DNA of 64,000 bases from contig NC_057920.1 in the NCBI RefSeq assembly GCF_018873765.1, positions 44,318,828-44,382,827 on the forward strand, read 5' to 3'. The DNA comes from Telopea speciosissima. Taxonomy: Eukaryota > Streptophyta > Magnoliopsida > Proteales > Proteaceae. The translations under genes were made by a program, and so were the position numbers. Numbering within the stretch: position 1 is the first letter of the stretch; each line of letters opens with the position of its first letter. The notes beneath the pieces were generated by a model. It was not told the DNA's origin and ran no database searches. It saw nothing but the letters and a program-made list of their open reading frames with translations. Of the stretch, positions 22,582-33,675 are shown piece after piece.

Positions 22582-24460
22582 TTACAAAACAATAACACTT
22601 AATAAAATTTTGGTCCCCGTTGTGTGTTGGGTCCGTCATTGTTAGTATCATACATTCCTCTTGGTCTCCAAACCATTTGGTTACTATTTACCTTTAGTTG
22701 CCATACCAATTTTTGTATGATTGGAGGTTCCAAGGTCTTTGGTTTTGGGGTACTCTATATGATCCTTGGTTTTTAGGTGGTCTTTGCACCTATGGTGGAG
22801 TTCTAGTTGGTCTTTGCATCTTTGGAAGACTTCTCCTATTTTGACCATTATAAGGTCTTCTAGGATAATAAAATGCTTGATTCATATGATATCATTTCCA
22901 AATTGTATGTCCCTTTTTGTTGCAGTTATTGCATACAATAATTTAAGGGGTATTTGCATTTAGAGTCTTTCATTTGGGATTGGAGATCTTAACTTGAGGA
23001 CTTTTCTTCTTGGATTAGCATTCCTCAACAGAATGTCCATTCTTCCTATAATAGTTACAATATTTATTTTTCTTTTCTTTCTTACTTGCTATTTTACTTG
23101 TACTTGGGTCTTTGGTTTGATTTGAACTCTTGTTCACATCATAGCCTAGCCCTTTCTTGTTGAAAGGTGTTTTGGATGAAGATCCAAGTAAAAGATTTTA
23201 AGGCTTTACATAACTTTTCTTTTTCTTCTTCCAAGTTGTTAACTTGAGAAGTTAAAGTTATGTTTTGGTCTTTAAGGATATTGATCTCTTTTCAGAGAAT
23301 CTTTTTGGTGGTTGCTAATTCCATGCTACTTTGATAAAGGTCTTTAAATGCTTCTTCTAATTCTAAAAAGTCTTTATCCTTATGAGATGGAGATATGGGA
23401 GTTACCTTATTTTGATTTTCTTCATCTTCAAGACCCATAAGTGCAAGGTTGGCTTGCTCTTCTCCTTGAGATTCTTCATCTTCCTCTGCTTCATCGCTTG
23501 AATCAAATGAGTGTTCGGCTGTGTATGCCTTTTTGTATTTCTTCATTTTCGGACAATCTCCCTTATAGTGTCCTGTTTTTCTACACTCAAAGTAAATAAT
23601 GTCTTTTGAAGATGAATCAGTATTATCTTTGAAAATATTCTTACCTTTTTGGTCCTTAGAGAATCTCCTTTTACTGAATGAGGTTTTGTCTTTGTTCTTC
23701 AGGAATTTTGAAAACTTCTTGGAGAGATAGGCAATCTCATCATCAGAAAGTTCTTCATCATCACTAATTTCGTAGCATGATCTGAAAGCCACGACCTTCT
23801 TCGTAGGTTCTTTTGGTTCATCTTCCTTGGTGTCCAGTTTGAGTTCTATTTTGTGGGTTTGGAGTGATCCCAAAAGCTCATCTAGACTCAACTTATCAAT
23901 GTCTTTTAATTCTTTGATGGCCGTAGTTTTGGGTCTCTATTCCTTTAAAAGAGATGTCAAGATCTTTCTTATATTTTCTCCGTTTGAATAAATCTTACCT
24001 AAACCTTTCAACTTGTTCACAATGTTAGTGAAACGAGTAAACATAGCATAGATATTCTCATCATTCTTCATTTTAAGCAATTCATATTCATTAACAAGCA
24101 TATCTATCTTGGATTGTTTAACCTCCGAGGTACCTTCATAGGTTACAACGAGTTTGTCAAACATCTCTTTAACTGAGTCACACATACAAGTTCTATTATA
24201 CTCTTTTTCTCCCAAAGCACATTGAATGTAACTTATTGCTACATAGTTAAGTTGGATTTTTGCTTTATCAGTGTAGTCCATTCTTCTTTGGGTTTGTCTA
24301 TGGTATTTGGTCCATTCTCAATAACTTTCTAAGCATCAATGTTATTGGCACAAACAAAATTTTTTAAGCGATGTTTTCAATAGAAAAATCCTTCACCTTC
24401 AAAGAAGGGTGGTAGGGTAATTTTGTATCTTTCAATCTTTCGATTGGCAGAGGATCCCAT
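22582..24460 (-). pseudogene. Copia gag (UBN2-type) with zinc knuckles
   Basis: The start is ATG 24460 (MGSSANRKIERYKI), close to the primer-binding site. A gag (UBN2-like) domain follows with QCALGEKEYNRTCMCDSVKE and EYELLKMKNDENIYAMFTRF. A Lys/Asp/Glu-rich part carries a knuckle FECRKTGHYKGDC, in which the first cysteine of CX2CX4HX4C appears replaced. Two further degenerate knuckles (CNYYRKNGHSVEEC, CNNCNKKGH) lie at about 22900-23070. Stops near 24385 and 24310 and frame changes near 24282 and 23935 break it. Gag forms the particle that packages element RNA. Confidence 0.82.
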
Positions 24461-24502
24461 GGTCTTTAACCCTTAATAAGATTAAACAATCAAAGTCTTG
24501 AG

Positions 24503-24520
24503 CTCCCGCTCTTATACCAA
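24503..24520 (-). promoter_or_regulatory. Copia primer-binding site
   Basis: Read on the - strand just after the 5' LTR: TTGGTATAAGAGCGGGAGC, close to TGGTATCAGAGC, the complement of the initiator methionine tRNA 3' end used by most copia elements. Confidence 0.82.
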
Positions 24521-24521
24521 A

Positions 24522-27500
24522 TGTGAATTCACCTAGAGGGGGGTGAATAGGTGAAGGTAGTGGAATATAAAAAATATTATCAATGAAATACAACTAAAAT
24601 GTAAAGATAACACAAGGATTTATAGTGGTTCGATCAAAACTTGCCTATGTCCACTCTTCTCACATTAAAGAGAATTTCACTAAAAAGAATCTTAAGAATG
24701 AGCAAGAGAACTCGTACAAATCTTGATTGAGAGCAAGAGAACTCAATATTAATAACTACTCTTGATTTCAAGTAAGAGGACTCAACCAATCCTGATTCCG
24801 AGCAAGAGGACTCAATTAACACATATAATGAAAATTTACTAAGAAAAGGATTACCTCAACCTTAGTAAGTATGTAAGCTACCTTCTACCCTTGGAGGTTG
24901 AAGCTAAGTGAGGTAGAGGAGCTTGAGTGTGTGAGCTTTGTGATGAATTGATGCTTATAATCAATGAATGACTCACCTGATGCTATTGCAATGAATCTTG
25001 TGATGAAGGATCTTAATTATGATTAGTAGTAGTGATTAGAGCTTTAAACAAGAGTCTATTTATAGGCTAGGTAGCTCTAATAATTGTAGAAACTGTCTTA
25101 AGATTAGATTGAATTAGACAGTAATAATCCGGTATACCGATTCCTAATTCGGTATGCCGGTTCGCCAAATTTCCTTATAAGATCTAAGGTATAATGGTCA
25201 AATTCCAACAGTCATATTTGATCCGGTATGCTGGATCATAATCCAGTGTGCCAGTTCAAGGTAAAACATAGCCAGCCCTGATCTGATATGCTGGATCACT
25301 ATCCAACATGCGCTGGCAAGCTACTGTAGGCTATTTCTTGAGATCAACATTGATCCGGTATGCCATTTAAGGATCCGGTATGCCAAATTAGTTGATTTTT
25401 GTTGAAATAAACTAAGTCCTTTAATGGGCTACCTTGGGGGTTTCCAAATTAAATTGGTCACATGAATTGGGGTTGTTTTAATCTCCTAAAGTCATTCTAT
25501 AAAATGTATGCATGTGTGTGTGAATTACATTAATTTTGACTTTAACAAAAGATTTTACAAAGTAGTACAACTTGAAATCAAAGTAAAATCTTCTATCTTG
25601 ACTTGGTCTTTATCTTCAAAGCTTAATTCTTCACTTCACTTGAATTGAGTGCGTGCTTCAATTGTAACGCCCCTAAACCGGTCTAGGGGTAAGGGTCGTC
25701 ACACAAATCCACAAGATCGAAATGGTTTTATATAGATGAACCAAAATTGAATCATTAGTCATAATCTCCAAATAAATCTTCAATAATACCATCATATAAC
25801 ATAGCGGAAGACTTAAATAGTTAAATTCAACATTCGATTAATATGAATTCGAATATTCAAAACTAAGATGTTGGTAGCACCACAATTAAAAGTAAGAATA
25901 AATCCCTATTACATCCATCCATCCAAATATTAAAATAAACCATGTATCACCCCCCAAAATCATTACAATCGTTTCCAATAAAAGAAGGTAGATGATTCCA
26001 TAAATTTTTTAATCATCTCCTCCAACAACTCTAGTGCACTCATCACATAAGCATGGCTCCTGACTCTCGTTCTCTGTGTGGTTAAATAAAGGGGTAAGCT
26101 TGGGGAAAGCTTAATGAGTAATGGAAAACAGAACATAAATATTGGTAAACAAATGCATGTCCAGAAATGTACTAGAATCTCAAAACATATGTTATATAAA
26201 TCTGAAAATATCACAAATTCCAGTAAAACATGTCATTAGTTCAAATGTTCAGAACACAAATTCCAATTAATAGCCTCAATAGGTTCATAAAGTGGCACTG
26301 CTAAAAATTAACCTATCACCAATATAATCAATGGGATGGGACTCAGGCTCTTGGCTCACAGAACCGGTAACAGGCTCCTATAGAGGGGAAACTACGTTCC
26401 TTAAACGTCACGCTCTTGCCTCACCCCCCGGTCCACATACCCAAACACAATAGAATTATGAGCTACGAGCTCTTGGCTCATAGAACCGGACCATGTCCTT
26501 AAACGTCACACTCTTGCCTCACTCCTATGCTCAACAATCTACCACAACACATAACCCCTTGTTGGAAAGGTTGCAGTCCAACAATATTACATTCAAATCA
26601 TATCTTATAAAATGATAAGTCTTATCATGCTTTTAATAAGAAAAATCATGCATTCTTTCTATAGAAATCAAATTATATTTCAAAACATGCATAATACTTC
26701 AAAATAGACTTCAAGACAATTATGCACAAATAGTTATGTTGCTTCAAATCATGAAATTTCATAAAACAGTAAATCAAAGAAAAGAAATTTATATATAAAA
26801 ATAATACATAGGTTCTGCGGGGTCTCACTCACCTTTGTAAGTTTTAAGTCAATTCTCACTGCACTTCAAATCACAAAAATAATGATCCAATATCCCCTAC
26901 ATGGATCCTAAGTAGCAAAATCAATAGGTTTATGTACCCTTACAAAGCTGTACCCAACTTGTAAACATGGACAACCCTCAAAATGCATTATTTCCTAGAG
27001 ACTCTCAAAATTTACAGGGGACCAATTTACCCTAATACCAAAATCTCCACCAAAAATCATCTTCAAATTATCATAGTTTATATTTAAATCATTTGTTTCA
27101 ATCTTAGTGCACAGATTCAGCCAGAATCTGCGCAACATATTTAAAAGATACATAAATACCATATCCCAAACCTAATTTAATCCGATTTTTTTTTATTAAA
27201 CTAAACTAAATAATAATGATTCACACCAAATTTCAAGTCTAAATTCCAAGTATTAGTTTGGCTTTCATTATTCCCAAGTTCAGGTTTAAATTTTGCTAAA
27301 ACAGTAGACCAATCCCAAGTTCTCATTCAGATGGGATATCAAACGAAATTGAATGGGTCTCAAATTTGAAACAATGTTCCATCTACATGTTATCCATAAT
27401 CCCACCGAAATTGAGGCCCAAAATTCTCACTGATTAAGAAATACAATTCTTTTTCTAATAGCAGACAGAATCTGTCCAAAACAGTACACTGTAACAATAC

Positions 27501-28460
27501 AACCTTAAGACTCAATCTCCTATATTCAAATGACCATGATATCAAGTATGAAAATATGACAATATATACCTTCTGAAAAATGACAAGCCCAATGAAGCCT
27601 TCTCTCCTGCTCTTACGTGAAACTCTCTCTCCCTCTCTTTTTTTTTTCTCCTTCTTTTGTTTTTTCTTCTTCTTTATTTCTTCTTCTTCAATCCTTCTTT
27701 ATTTCTTCTTTACTTCTTCTTCTTTATTTCTTGGAATAGGTTTCAACTCCCTTTTAATAAATTTTAAGTTTTAATCTCCTAATTTATTTTACAGTTTATT
27801 AATTCATAAAACTTCAAGTTTCTTAATTCTCTCCCTTCCCTTAATTTATCTCAACTTCTCAAGTACACCTTGACAAAGGGAATCTCTCTTTTCCTTTCAA
27901 TATTGATTTATGGTCCCTAAGTCAAATATTGTGTGGAGTCCACCAAGCTATCCAAAGCAAAACAAATAAAATTCCTTTCAATTGCTTCCCTCAAGAATTG
28001 ATCCTTAGACCTCTTTAGGTCCATATAGGGTCCTATCCACTAGGTTAACCTCTCTTAAATGTTAATAAATGTATAAATAAATATATTTGGATACTAGCAA
28101 CATATAACCATGCACAAAGAAGGGAAAATAAATAAATAAACAAGCATATCCTGCACTAACACTAATAAAATACTAGCAAGGTTTGACCTCTAGTGTGTAT
28201 GCTAACAACCAAAATTCCACCATTCATTGGTCCATTGGTACATGTTCTGCACACAAAGTGAAAAGTCCAAATTACCCTTGTATTTTGGGCATGGGTATTA
28301 TACTAATTGAGTGCATGCTCCCCCTCACTTGGTGCTACGCTCTTATCTAAACAACTTAAACAAGAGTTAGTCTAAAAGTGATTTTATTTTTTATCATTAA
28401 AACCTCTATATCATTATGAAGGATGACTTGGAGTTTATGTATGAGGTCTTTTCCTCAATA
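24522..28460 (-). repeat. Copia 5' LTR, interrupted by a 2.6 kb insert
   Basis: LTR sequence runs 24522-25662 and resumes at about 28303-28460. It is closely similar to 8640-9948. Near the insertion the intact copy carries one extra GAGTGCTTGCTC-type unit that this copy lacks. Confidence 0.9.
25663..28302. mobile_element. Probable solo LTR inserted in the copia LTR
   Basis: This 2.64 kb block interrupts the copia LTR. It begins TGTAACGCCCC and ends GGGTATTATA, complementary-looking ends typical of a widespread plant LTR type. Flanks TCAAT and CTAAT (or CAATT and TAATT) are an imperfect 5-bp duplication. It has no protein motif. Internal marks are two copies of AGCTCTTGGCTCAYAGAACCGG-like sequence (26340-26500) and a long pyrimidine run at 27600-27740. 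A non-coding (LARD-like) element is an alternative. Confidence 0.6.
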
Positions 28461-28465
28461 GAGTG

Positions 28466-30727
28466 GTACCCCGATAGTACTCTGGTGGACAATGCGTTCC
28501 ACAAATGTTGCACCATCTGGGGTCAGGCTCTCAAGAAGGAATGTGGTGCTTGCCTTCTCTTCTTTTTCATGCAACACATGTTTTATTCAATATTTCATTC
28601 CTGCCCATTATCCTGTAGGAGCTTTACTCCCCTTGTTATAAGAAGTATTGTCGTACCAATGACGTCTTGTCATGGTACCAGGGACTCCATCCTGCTGTGA
28701 GGGAGAGGGTGGACCTGACAGGCCTACGTCGCACTACTCAAGTAGTTTCACCCAAGCTTGATACTCCTGCAGTTCATGCTCTTGCAGACCGTTGGTGGCC
28801 GTCGACCCACACGTTCCATCTACCTACTGGGGATGTAACCATCACCCCCTTAGACTTCTTTATGATTACGGGGATTCCCTTCTCTAGGAGACCTGTTTCT
28901 TTGACTCCTTCCATTTAGACGAAATCCCTTGAGGAGATTGGTGATCTCCTGGGTTTCAAAGTGACTTCCCGCGTCGTTATCTTGTCCACCTTGAAGAAAG
29001 AGTGAGACAACCGGGTGATTGATGATAGCTCCCCTGAGGAGTTATTTGATCAGGCTGCTAGGAGTTTTCTCCTCTATCTTGTCTCCAATGTCCTTTTCTG
29101 TGATGGACAAGACCGCATAGACACTCTTCTTGTTTGTTTCTTTAAAGATTTTGAGGAGGCAGCGTCCTTCGACTGGGGCGGGTTTGCTTACGCCCATTTC
29201 TTGAATATGTTAGATTGGCTTGCTTTTGGCGCACTTGACTGGATTGGTTGTGCCTACGTTCTTTGGGTATGCTTCGCTCCCTGGCCCTTTTTTTAGCCTT
29301 CAATCTTTGTTTGGTTCTTAATATTGCTCTCTTATCTTTTTGGCAAGTATGGTGTTATGAGGTGCTGGGGATTCCTGCCCCTTGTCCCGCTGATGGAGCG
29401 GCTCCTTACATCCCTCGAGCGACCCATTGGGGGAATGTCGGGTGTTCTTTTATCGATGAGCTACAAATATGCCTTCAGCTCAATGATTTGGCAGTCAACC
29501 GGGTAATCATCAAGAAACTTCTTTAAGCCTTTTTGTTCTTTCTGAATTGATTCCCCTTCGCTTGTTTAACTGAATTGATTCTGTTGGCAGATCCGCTGGC
29601 AACCTTACACCAAGGAGCAAATTGATGATCCTGATGACCAAGAGGAGTATCGATATGTCTCTGGACTTGTCCAGAAGTAGACAGCCTTTGAGGGTCCTTC
29701 CAGAGTTGAGCTCTATCTTGGGGAGAGGGTACCCTCCAATGGCATTTTGCTCAGATGGTGCCTTGACCTCCTCCTACTCATATGCATGCTCCTCTCTTAT
29801 CTCTTGATATCGAGGTCTTGAGGGTTGGGATCTCAGCTTCGGAGCTGATCTTGGTAGATCAGAATTACCAGGAGTTCCTTTATCGGGAGACAGTCTACAT
29901 TCACTTGACCCGGGAGGGTCCTATGGTATTTTCTTGAATCTTATCTCCCTTTGTGACATTTTCTATTTTTTGACAATCTTTTCTCTTCTTTTCTTTCTTC
30001 CTTTTTGCAGTACCCAGGCCGCTGCCTGATTCCTAGCGAGTACGGATTGCCTCCTTCACGTGGCTGCAGTGTGACCTCTCGCCCTTCCCATGCTACTGGT
30101 GCCAGCTTGCCTATCACGCAGATGGGTGACCTCATCCCAGGGTACAGGGAATGGACTATCCCTTCCCGATTTTATATCAGTCTCCAGACCGTCCTTCCTG
30201 CCTGTCGGGTTATCGATCACGATTTGGGACTCCCGATTCCCTTTGCTGGGGTATGTTACCTCTTCTTTTTCTCTTTCATTTTATGATTACTCCCTTGGTC
30301 TCGACGCTGACCTATGCTTGGTATCATCACAACAGATCAGTGTTGAAAGATACGCTGACATGCGCCGGATGTAGGGGGCGTGGACGCCAAGTTCTAGGAG
30401 CAGATGCGTGACATCCAGGGGTTGGTGAATACTTCCTCTTCTGTGTCTTTTGACGTTTCCTTCCCTTTCTTTGGAATCTTTTCCCTTTTTTTTTTTAAGT
30501 AATCTCATTCCTTTTAGAGCGGTCAGCTCAATGAGATGAGGGAATCTCGGGACCACTTCAAGAATCGTTGTCAGCAGTATTCTGAGAAGAACAGGCACCT
30601 TCGGAGGCAGCTAGCGTGTGTAAGACTCTTTCCATTGCCATCCGCGGTATGGGGTGATGATGGTGGTGGTTATGAGTTCATCTCGGAGGCTGATAGCGAG
30701 GCTACATCCTTAGGTGGCGAGAATTAG
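28466..30727 (+). pseudogene. Antisense Plant Mobile Domain (PMD) gene, main part
   Basis: It continues from 8639 with WYPDSTLVDNAFHK. After an apparent intron (about 28540-28618) come SWYQGLHPAVRERVDLTGL, ADRWWPSTHTFHLPTGDVTI and TPLDFFMITGIPFSRRPV, the core pattern of the PMD (aminotransferase-like) domain. RSFLLYLVSNVLFCDGQD and WGGFAYAHFLNMLDWL follow. Later exons (about 29347-30727) give a Tyr/Pro-rich middle and a coiled coil (NEMRESRDHFKNRCQQYSE), with a Glu/Ser tail ending at TAG 30725. Stops near 28918 and 29003, and poor splice sites, mark it as a pseudogene. PMD genes are known as antisense extra ORFs in Tat-lineage gypsy elements; their role there is unknown. Confidence 0.78.
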
Positions 30728-31080
30728 CCTTCTCCCCCTCCCCAGTTATTAAACATACTTTTTTTGTATGGATCTTAGAATGTTGTATGGATTTTTAGAG
30801 TGTTGTTTGGATTCTTAGAGGTTGTATGGATTTTAGATGCTATACTTTATTTTCTTTACTCTGTCTTATGAACAAAATAGTTTAATTATATTAAAACAAT
30901 TACTTTTTCCTTTTCAAGGCATAATCCCAAACGTCTTTCATTTAATCCCTAATTGTTACATGCATGGGAATGGTATGGCAACAAAAAAGAGAGTGATGGA
31001 AATGAGACATAGTCCAATAAGGTCACCCCACAATTACATGTTTCATCCACATTTCGTCTAGTAGATTCATGATCTTCAGC
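30728..31080. other. Spacer between convergent antisense and sense extra ORFs
   Basis: This is the presumed 3' untranslated region of the antisense gene. The words TGTATGGATTTTTAGA and TTGTATGGATTTTAGA repeat three to four times at 30770-30840. No coding signal is seen. Confidence 0.5.
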
Positions 31081-32070
31081 ATTAGCTCTTCTGGTGGTCG
31101 AACCTTTGTCGTTGTTGCTTTCGGAGCCAAATGACATCGCATAGGTACGAGATGAGGCCAGTAGAAGGTGGTATGAGTCAAACCCATCAACAACACATGA
31201 TCACAATCCTAAGTTTTGAAGACCGGGGCTTCTGTATTCCACCAATGGTAGTTCCACTGAATCTTCTCGTCCATTATTTCTTCCAAATATTTCCTCCAAT
31301 CCTTGATCACACAAAACTCTATAATTTCTCTTCGGATCCGAAAATGCTTCAGGTGTAGTGTGACGTCGGGCATTGTTTTGACCAATTGTAGCCTTTTCAA
31401 CAGCCACATTTACAAAATTGCAGGGGATCCTGCACAATAATCTGTGCCATATTTTTGGGAAGCACTCATGCCGTCCAGGCCTTTGAAAGTCTCAGCTAGC
31501 ACTATAGGGGTGATATCACATCCTTCTAGAAGCTATTGAACAACGTCGGCTATCACAGGGAGAACACCTTTTCTCAGGGTGCGTAGCAAGTATCTCGCAA
31601 TCATGCAAAATAAATATGTTTTCCTTCTGTTCTCTTGTTGAGTTTTTTTTATGGCTTTCTGCTTGGAAAAGATTCTTACCACTTTCATAATGTCAATTCT
31701 GCCATATTCCATGCCCTTCTTGACTTCCTTCTTGGTCCATCTAAAGAAATCTTGCAGAACTTCTTCATAGCTGCTGCATTGAGGGAGACAAAAAAGTCTT
31801 CCTAATGCGGTGAGAGCATGCAAGCTTGAAACTCTTCAATTGTAGGGGTTGTCTTCACACCTCCAAATCTGAAAACATGCAATTCTGGATCCCAACATTG
31901 GTATACTTACCGAAGCATGTCATAATGGATTTCCACACACGTAATCCTCTCGAGGATGGGTAGATGTACATCTTCCAAAGCGATTGGGTCTTCCAAACTC
32001 ATGTCTACGATCCATTCACGTTGGGAGATGCATATTGCTTGTACCCAACCAAAGAACTTCTTAGTAAACT
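31081..32070 (-). pseudogene. Sense extra ORF with DUF7745-like domain
   Basis: Downstream of integrase on the same strand, broken frames together show the pattern of the plant transposon-associated DUF7745 domain. WDPELHVFRFGGVKTTPTIEEF (about 31826-31891) is the characteristic DPxxRxFxFxxxxxxPTxEEY element. Then come LPVIADVVQ and ITPIVLAETFKGLDG, then MWLLKRLQLVKT, and a Trp-rich WNYHWWNTEAP segment before a proline/aromatic part. Stops and shifts near 31930, 31530, 31437 and 31205 break it. Its role is not known; the position between integrase and the antisense gene suggests an accessory protein of the element. Confidence 0.62.
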
Positions 32071-32328
32071 GGAAAAGATCTTTTTTTTTTGACTCAAGGA
32101 ATAGTCAACTCCTATTAGTAACATATGAGAGGGTGCCGGATGGCAGATTTTTGTTGGACGGCAGGATTTTTCTTTGATGGGTGATGGAGATTACTAGGTG
32201 GTAGATTTAAGAATATGCCCCTGGTGAAGGATTGTTGTGGCCGCACTTGAGCATGCCAAGTTGCCTACGTATCCTTTGAAAAAGAATCAGGTCAAACGTA
32301 GTTCATGTAGATCTGACAGCTACACAAA

Positions 32329-33242
32329 CTATTTTTTGAGTTGGTCTATGTTGAAAAGGCCCTTGACGTCTTCTCCATTAAGATCCATGAGTCGAACAGT
32401 TTGCCCGATTAGGATTTCCTTTACTTGATAAGGTCCATTCCAATTCAGCCTGAACTTGCCCCTTGGGTCGTGGACAGGTGCCCTTTGCTCACGAAGAACC
32501 AAATCTCCTTCTCCGATGTTCCGAGGGTGAACTCCTTTGTTGAAGGCCCCCGCCATTCTGAGTTGGTACTTTTTAAGTTGATCCATGGCTTTCATCCTTT
32601 TCTCATCTAGCAGATTGAGCTCATCATGCCTTTCCTACATCCATTCTCCTTCAGGTAATTTGCAGTCAATCAATACTCTGAGGGATGGTACTTGAATTTC
32701 TATGGGTAATACTGCCTCCATTCCATAGACCAATGAAAAAGGAGTTACCCCAGTAGAGGTTTGAATGGATGTCCGATAAGCCCATAATGCATATGGAAGC
32801 TTATCTGCCTAATCCCTATGAGTATCAGCCATTTTTTGCAATATGACTTTGACATTTTTGTTGGGTGCTTCCACTACTCCATTAGTGTGTGGCCTGTAAG
32901 TCGTAGACTGAGGCCTCTTGATACCAAACTTGGTGCAAAACTTATCCATTTTTCCCAAGAAATGTGCTCCCTGATCAGATATGAGGGCATGTGGCACTCT
33001 ATATCTGCATATGATATTTTTCTTGATGAATTTACCTTTGCAGCCATCAAGACGGCGTAAGACTGTGCTGCCACCCACTTGGTGATATAATCTATGGCGA
33101 TGAGGATGAATTCATGTCCTTTGGACGCTTTCGGCGTCACCTTCCGTATGATGTCAATGCCCCATGTGGAGATTGGCTAGGGAGCATTCAATGAATGGAG
33201 TTCCGTGGGAGGAATGTGGATAATGTTGGTAAATATCTAACA
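32329..33242 (-). pseudogene. Gypsy integrase: catalytic core and C-terminal part
   Basis: The core begins with WGIDIIRKVTP and EFILIAIDYITKWVAA (first catalytic Asp). It continues with VPHALISDQGAHFLG (second Asp) and STTYRPHTNGVVEAPNKNV, the last carrying the catalytic Glu region, where VVEAPNK replaces the usual VEAANK. The C-terminal part (32595-32329) has YQLRMAGAFNKGVHPRNI, GDLVLRE and GKFRLNWNGPYQVKEI, the usual DNA/chromatin-contact fold. Frameshifts near 33070 and 32810 break it. The zinc-binding N-terminus is separated by the hAT and lies at about 40088-40330. Confidence 0.88.
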
Positions 33243-33250
33243 CTTGTGAC

Positions 33251-33675
33251 CAAGGTTCGAAAACTCAGGTCTTGGAGCCATCTCGGCCCAGCCCAAAACT
33301 GAGTTGAGCCGAGATCTCGACGAGTTTGTGTATTTTTTTTTTTTTGACTCAGAAGCCCATCTCGGTAGGTTTTAGACCTCTTTTGGGTCTGAAAATCGGT
33401 ATACAGCCTATTTTAGGCCATTTAAACATAATGGCATTATCAGATTTTGCAAAAACAAAGTCCAAATAGAACTTTTACATCGGACCCTTAGTTGGTAGGC
33501 GACGATGTATTACAATAGCATACTATATACATTAATGACATAATTTATGTATATAGGACTCAAATAAAGCATTCTATTAATAGGAAAATAACTTAATAAG
33601 CATTACAAATGTTAAAGTGAATAAGTGATACATCAAATTGCTCAAGCTTAACAATGTTACAAGTTACAACTATCA
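33251..33675. other. hAT terminal region, non-coding
   Basis: This holds the left end and subterminal words such as CCGAGATCTCGACGAG plus AT-rich sequence. No gene is seen. Confidence 0.6.

Larger units (their letters stand above)
8640..28460 (-). mobile_element. Ty1/copia LTR retrotransposon, Sirevirus-like
   Basis: It is flanked by a perfect 5-bp duplication GAGTG (8635-8639 and 28461-28465). LTRs start TGTTGAGG and end TTCACA on the - strand. The 5' LTR is followed by a primer-binding site resembling initiator tRNA-Met complement, and the 3' LTR is preceded by AAAAAAGGGGGAGAT. Gene order on the - strand is gag, protease, integrase, RT, RNase H, then an extra ORF, as in Sireviruses. Without its MULE and solo-LTR inserts it is about 10.1 kb, a normal Sirevirus size. 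Genes carry several stops and frameshifts. Confidence 0.9.
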
